A DNA stretch of 9,802 nt, taken from the NCBI GenBank assembly GCA_030043175.1, contig JASHYD010000934.1, positions 1 through 9,802 of the forward strand, written 5' to 3'. How positions within the stretch are numbered: position 1 is the first letter of the stretch; every line of letters starts with the position of its first letter. The position numbers were made by a program, and so were the translations under genes. The notes below the pieces were generated by a model. The model saw nothing but the letters and a program-made list of their open reading frames with translations. It was not told where the DNA came from and searched no databases. Below, piece by piece: positions 7,929 through 9,802 of the stretch. Source of the DNA: Xanthobacteraceae bacterium (GTDB lineage: Bacteria > Pseudomonadota > Alphaproteobacteria > Rhizobiales > Xanthobacteraceae).

Positions 7929-8915
7929 TTAATTGCGCGCCGAAGGGTGCCAAAGCATTAACAAACCGTCAAGATTGAGCTTTTCGGCCGTCTGCAGGGC
8001 CCCGGCCATTTCTAGCTCGGATTGCAGAGAACCCAGACCGAGGGCATGGAGCATTTCGGCCAACCCAAGATGAAGGAACGACAGCTCGCTAAAGCGCGGG
8101 TGGAGCCGCCAATCGCGCACCGGCAGTTTCGGATCGATGTTGTTGGACTTGGCGAGCCAGTCAATGGCCTCCGGCTCGCGGCCGATTTCGTCGGCGAGCT
8201 TGAGCGAAATTGCCTGCCGTCCGGTAAAGACGCGGCCGTCGGCAACCCGATCGAGGTCTTCGCCGTCGAGCTTGCGGCGATCCCTTAGGATGTCCTTGAA
8301 CCAGGCATAAGAATCGACCACCAGCGCCTCAATTGCCGCGCGAGCCTCCGGGGTGGTGGGCTCAAGGCCGTTGGGAGCAGCCTTGAGCGGGGAAGACTTT
8401 ATCTCCTCGACCTTGACGCCGAGCTTGGTGAGCAGATCGGTGAGGTTCGGATACTGGAACAGCACACCGATCGAACCCAGCAAGGAGGAATTTTGCGCAA
8501 TAATGTGGTCCGCCGCCATCGCCGCCATGTAGCCGCCGGACGCAGCCAGACCGTCGACCACAACCACGGTCGGTTTCTGCGCCGCAACGCGACGCAGCGC
8601 CTGGTGAAGCTCCTCGGATCCCGCCGTGGTTCCTCCGGGGCTGTCGATGTGCACGATCACGGCGCGGGTGTTGCGCGAGCGCGCCAGATTATCAAGCGCA
8701 TCGGTGCGTTCCCGGTCCCCGAGTATGATGCCTTGGATGGTCACCCGCGAAATCTGCGGACTCAGGGGTTGGGCGAGGGATGGGTCAGAACGGCGGGCCA
8801 CCAGGGCGGCACCCACCACGCCCAATATGGCAACGAGCACAGCAGCGACCCGCCAGAAGGTCAATTTGCGCCGCAGCCGGCGCCGGTCGACGATATGGTC
8901 TGCTTCAAGCGACAT
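7929..8915 (-). CDS. sppA: Signal peptide peptidase SppA (short, 36K-type)
   Basis: SppA is an inner-membrane serine/lysine protease of family S49 that degrades cleaved signal peptides. The 328-residue protein has a basic cytoplasmic N-terminus (RRRLRRK), one membrane span (about 20-40) and a single protease domain, matching the short Bacillus-type form rather than the 67-kDa E. coli enzyme. IDSPGG (90-95) is the conserved substrate-groove strand. The nucleophile is Ser126 in AASGGYMAA and the general base Lys178 in SSPLKAAPN; their 52-residue spacing equals that of B. subtilis SppA (Ser147/Lys199). LLGSIGVL (145-152) is also conserved. CCGGAG at 8924-8929 is a good Shine-Dalgarno 8 nt before the ATG. 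Confidence 0.95.
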   Translation of the reverse strand: MSLEADHIVDRRRLRRKLTFWRVAAVLVAILGVVGAALVARRSDPSLAQPLSPQISRVTIQGIILGDRERTDALDNLARSRNTRAVIVHIDSPGGTTAGSEELHQALRRVAAQKPTVVVVDGLAASGGYMAAMAADHIIAQNSSLLGSIGVLFQYPNLTDLLTKLGVKVEEIKSSPLKAAPNGLEPTTPEARAAIEALVVDSYAWFKDILRDRRKLDGEDLDRVADGRVFTGRQAISLKLADEIGREPEAIDWLAKSNNIDPKLPVRDWRLHPRFSELSFLHLGLAEMLHALGLGSLQSELEMAGALQTAEKLNLDGLLMLWHPSARN

Positions 8916-8923
8916 GGGGACTG

Positions 8924-8967
8924 CTCCGGATTGTGATCGAAGGCGCTAGCACGGCAGCTCAAGTCAA
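8924..8967 (-). promoter_or_regulatory. sppA ribosome binding site and possible -35 element
   Basis: CCGGAG (8924-8929) is a clear Shine-Dalgarno for sppA. TTGACT (8962-8967, minus strand) matches a sigma70/RpoD -35 box, but the hexamers 16-18 nt downstream (CGCCTT, GCCTTC, CCTTCG) are poor -10 matches, so a promoter here is only suggested. If real, it would give a short leader and start an sppA-ihfB transcript separate from rpsA. Confidence 0.3.
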
Positions 8968-9079
8968 TGCCAGTCGGGCGGCGCGATTTGCCGCAACATG
9001 CTCCCGGACAAACCTTCTCGGCCAGATTGGTCGACGCATGGCTGTCATCGCACTCCCCAACGTCATGCGGGGATCGCCG

Positions 9080-9124
9080 GAGCGGTCTCCACGCCGATAC
9101 CGCTCTTTGGCCCCGTAAGGGGCC
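9080..9124. terminator. Two adjacent hairpins in the rpsA-sppA gap
   Basis: GAGCGGT (9080-9086) pairs with ACCGCTC (9099-9105) across a 12-nt loop; GGCCCC (9109-9114) pairs with GGGGCC (9119-9124) across a 4-nt loop. On the plus strand that loop is GTAA, a GNRA type. On the minus strand (rpsA direction) it is TTAC, and AAAGAG follows rather than a U-run. They lie 115-160 nt after the rpsA stop. A 3'-end or termination role for rpsA is plausible but not of the standard intrinsic form. Confidence 0.45.
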
Positions 9125-9153
9125 GATCCTCGCGGCGCGCGGCCCGCATCGGT

Positions 9154-9207
9154 GCGACCCTCACGGGTCGCCCGCAAGCGGAGGGTCGGCAGCGGGCCCG
9201 GCCGGGC
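9154..9207. other. Mutually exclusive hairpins downstream of rpsA
   Basis: Fold A: GCGACCC (9154-9160) with GGGTCGC (9165-9171), loop TCAC. Fold B: CGACCCTC (9155-9162) with GAGGGTCG (9181-9188), enclosing the small hairpin CGGG (9164-9167) / CCCG (9171-9174). The two folds share bases 9155-9160 and 9165-9171 and cannot coexist. A 12-bp perfect palindrome, GCCCGGCCGGGC (9196-9207), comes next. All of this lies 32-85 nt past the rpsA stop on the rpsA transcript. With the neighbouring hairpins, the 323-nt gap 8916-9238 is largely structured and contains no convincing gene. Confidence 0.5.
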
Positions 9208-9238
9208 GGGGGGCAATGACATCGAGGCGCGAGCCCCG

Positions 9239-9802
9239 TCATTCCTTCTTTTCGGTAGCGCGCTTGAGTGCAGTGCCGAGAATATCGCCCAGCGTCGCGC
9301 CAGAATCGGAGGAGCCATATTGGGCGATCGCCTCCTTCTCCTCGGCGACTTCGAGCGCCTTGATCGAGACCGTCACCTTGTGGGCGCGGCGGTCGAACTG
9401 CGTGACCCGAGCATCGACCTTCTCGCCGACCGCGAAACGCTCGGTGCGTTGCTCGGAACGGTCACGCGCGAGCTCGGAGCGCTTGATGAAGGTGGTAAGG
9501 TCGGTCCCGACCAGCCTCACCTCCAGACCGGACTCCTTCACCTCGAGAATCTCGCATGTCACTACGGCGCCCTTCTTGACGTCGCTTGCCTCGGCGAACG
9601 GATCGCCTTCGAGCTGCTTGATGCCGAGCGAGATGCGCTCCTTCTCGATATCGACATCGAGCACCTGCGCCCGCACCTTGTCGCCCTTTTTGAAGTCGTC
9701 GATGACCTGCTCGCCGGGGCGCTTCCAATCGAGATCGGAGAGATGGACCATGCCATCGACATCGCCGTCGAGACCGAGGAACAGGCCAAACTCGGTCTTG
9801 TT
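9239..9802 (-). CDS. rpsA: 30S ribosomal protein S1, C-terminal part (cut by window edge)
   Basis: S1 is the largest small-subunit protein; it captures and unfolds mRNA during initiation. The visible 187 residues are the C-terminal third; the start lies beyond the window's right end. The frame is open to 9802. It begins inside an OB-fold S1 domain (TEFGLFLGLDGDVDGMVHLSDLDW, then VDIEKERISLGIKQL), followed by another S1 domain (GAVVTCEILEVKESGLEV ... VGEKVDARVTQFDRRAHKVTVSIKAL), corresponding to repeats 5 and 6 of the six-repeat protein. The tail ends LGTALKRATEKKE. The next gene on the strand is sppA, 323 nt away; ihfB follows sppA, in keeping with the usual rpsA-ihfB association. Confidence 0.96.
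   Translation of the reverse strand, partial: NKTEFGLFLGLDGDVDGMVHLSDLDWKRPGEQVIDDFKKGDKVRAQVLDVDIEKERISLGIKQLEGDPFAEASDVKKGAVVTCEILEVKESGLEVRLVGTDLTTFIKRSELARDRSEQRTERFAVGEKVDARVTQFDRRAHKVTVSIKALEVAEEKEAIAQYGSSDSGATLGDILGTALKRATEKKE

Noticed and set aside
8959..9318. 119-residue minus-strand frame bridging the rpsA 3' end and the rpsA-sppA gap
   Set aside because: It starts inside rpsA in another frame, is Arg/Ala/Pro-rich with no domain, and covers palindromic DNA; not supported as a gene.

Overview
The window reads as GC-rich alphaproteobacterial chromosome, most likely Hyphomicrobiales/Rhizobiales near Bradyrhizobium, Rhodopseudomonas or related Xanthobacteraceae. This rests on protein character and gene order: the minus-strand run rpsA - sppA - ihfB - lapA-like - trpF - trpB - trpA - accD is, from general knowledge, the usual order in that group, and the AccD and CoaBC variants fit it. 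No database search was possible, so the taxon is an inference.

Layout. Positions 1-397 hold no convincing gene. There are two tandem operator-like palindromes at the extreme left and a short minus-strand reading frame that looks like a gene tail. Positions 398-2097 (plus strand) hold coaBC and dut, overlapping by ATGA: coenzyme A synthesis followed by dUTP clean-up. A cluster of GC-rich hairpins at 2131-2181 separates dut from the convergent minus-strand genes. Positions 2188-3159 (minus) encode a solitary Bug/TctC-type periplasmic binding protein, in the place where folC normally follows accD in this lineage. Positions 3236-6929 (minus) carry accD, trpA, trpB and trpF. The trp genes encode the isomerase and both subunits of tryptophan synthase; accD encodes the carboxyltransferase beta subunit of acetyl-CoA carboxylase. 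trpB/trpA overlap and trpA/accD are 4 nt apart, so these are probably co-transcribed and translationally coupled. Positions 7087-8915 (minus) carry a LapA-domain membrane protein, IHF beta and a signal peptide peptidase SppA. The right edge (9239-9802) is the C-terminal third of ribosomal protein S1.

The protein-coding content is largely housekeeping and I see no phage, CRISPR, toxin-antitoxin or defence module. The points that deserve attention are protein details (an AccD without its zinc ribbon cysteines, a CoaBC without the usual decarboxylase-lid cysteine), the folC-to-TctC synteny break, and several intergenic RNA/DNA structures. The best of these is a set of mutually exclusive hairpins between rpsA and sppA, followed by a long hairpin at the lapA-trpF junction.
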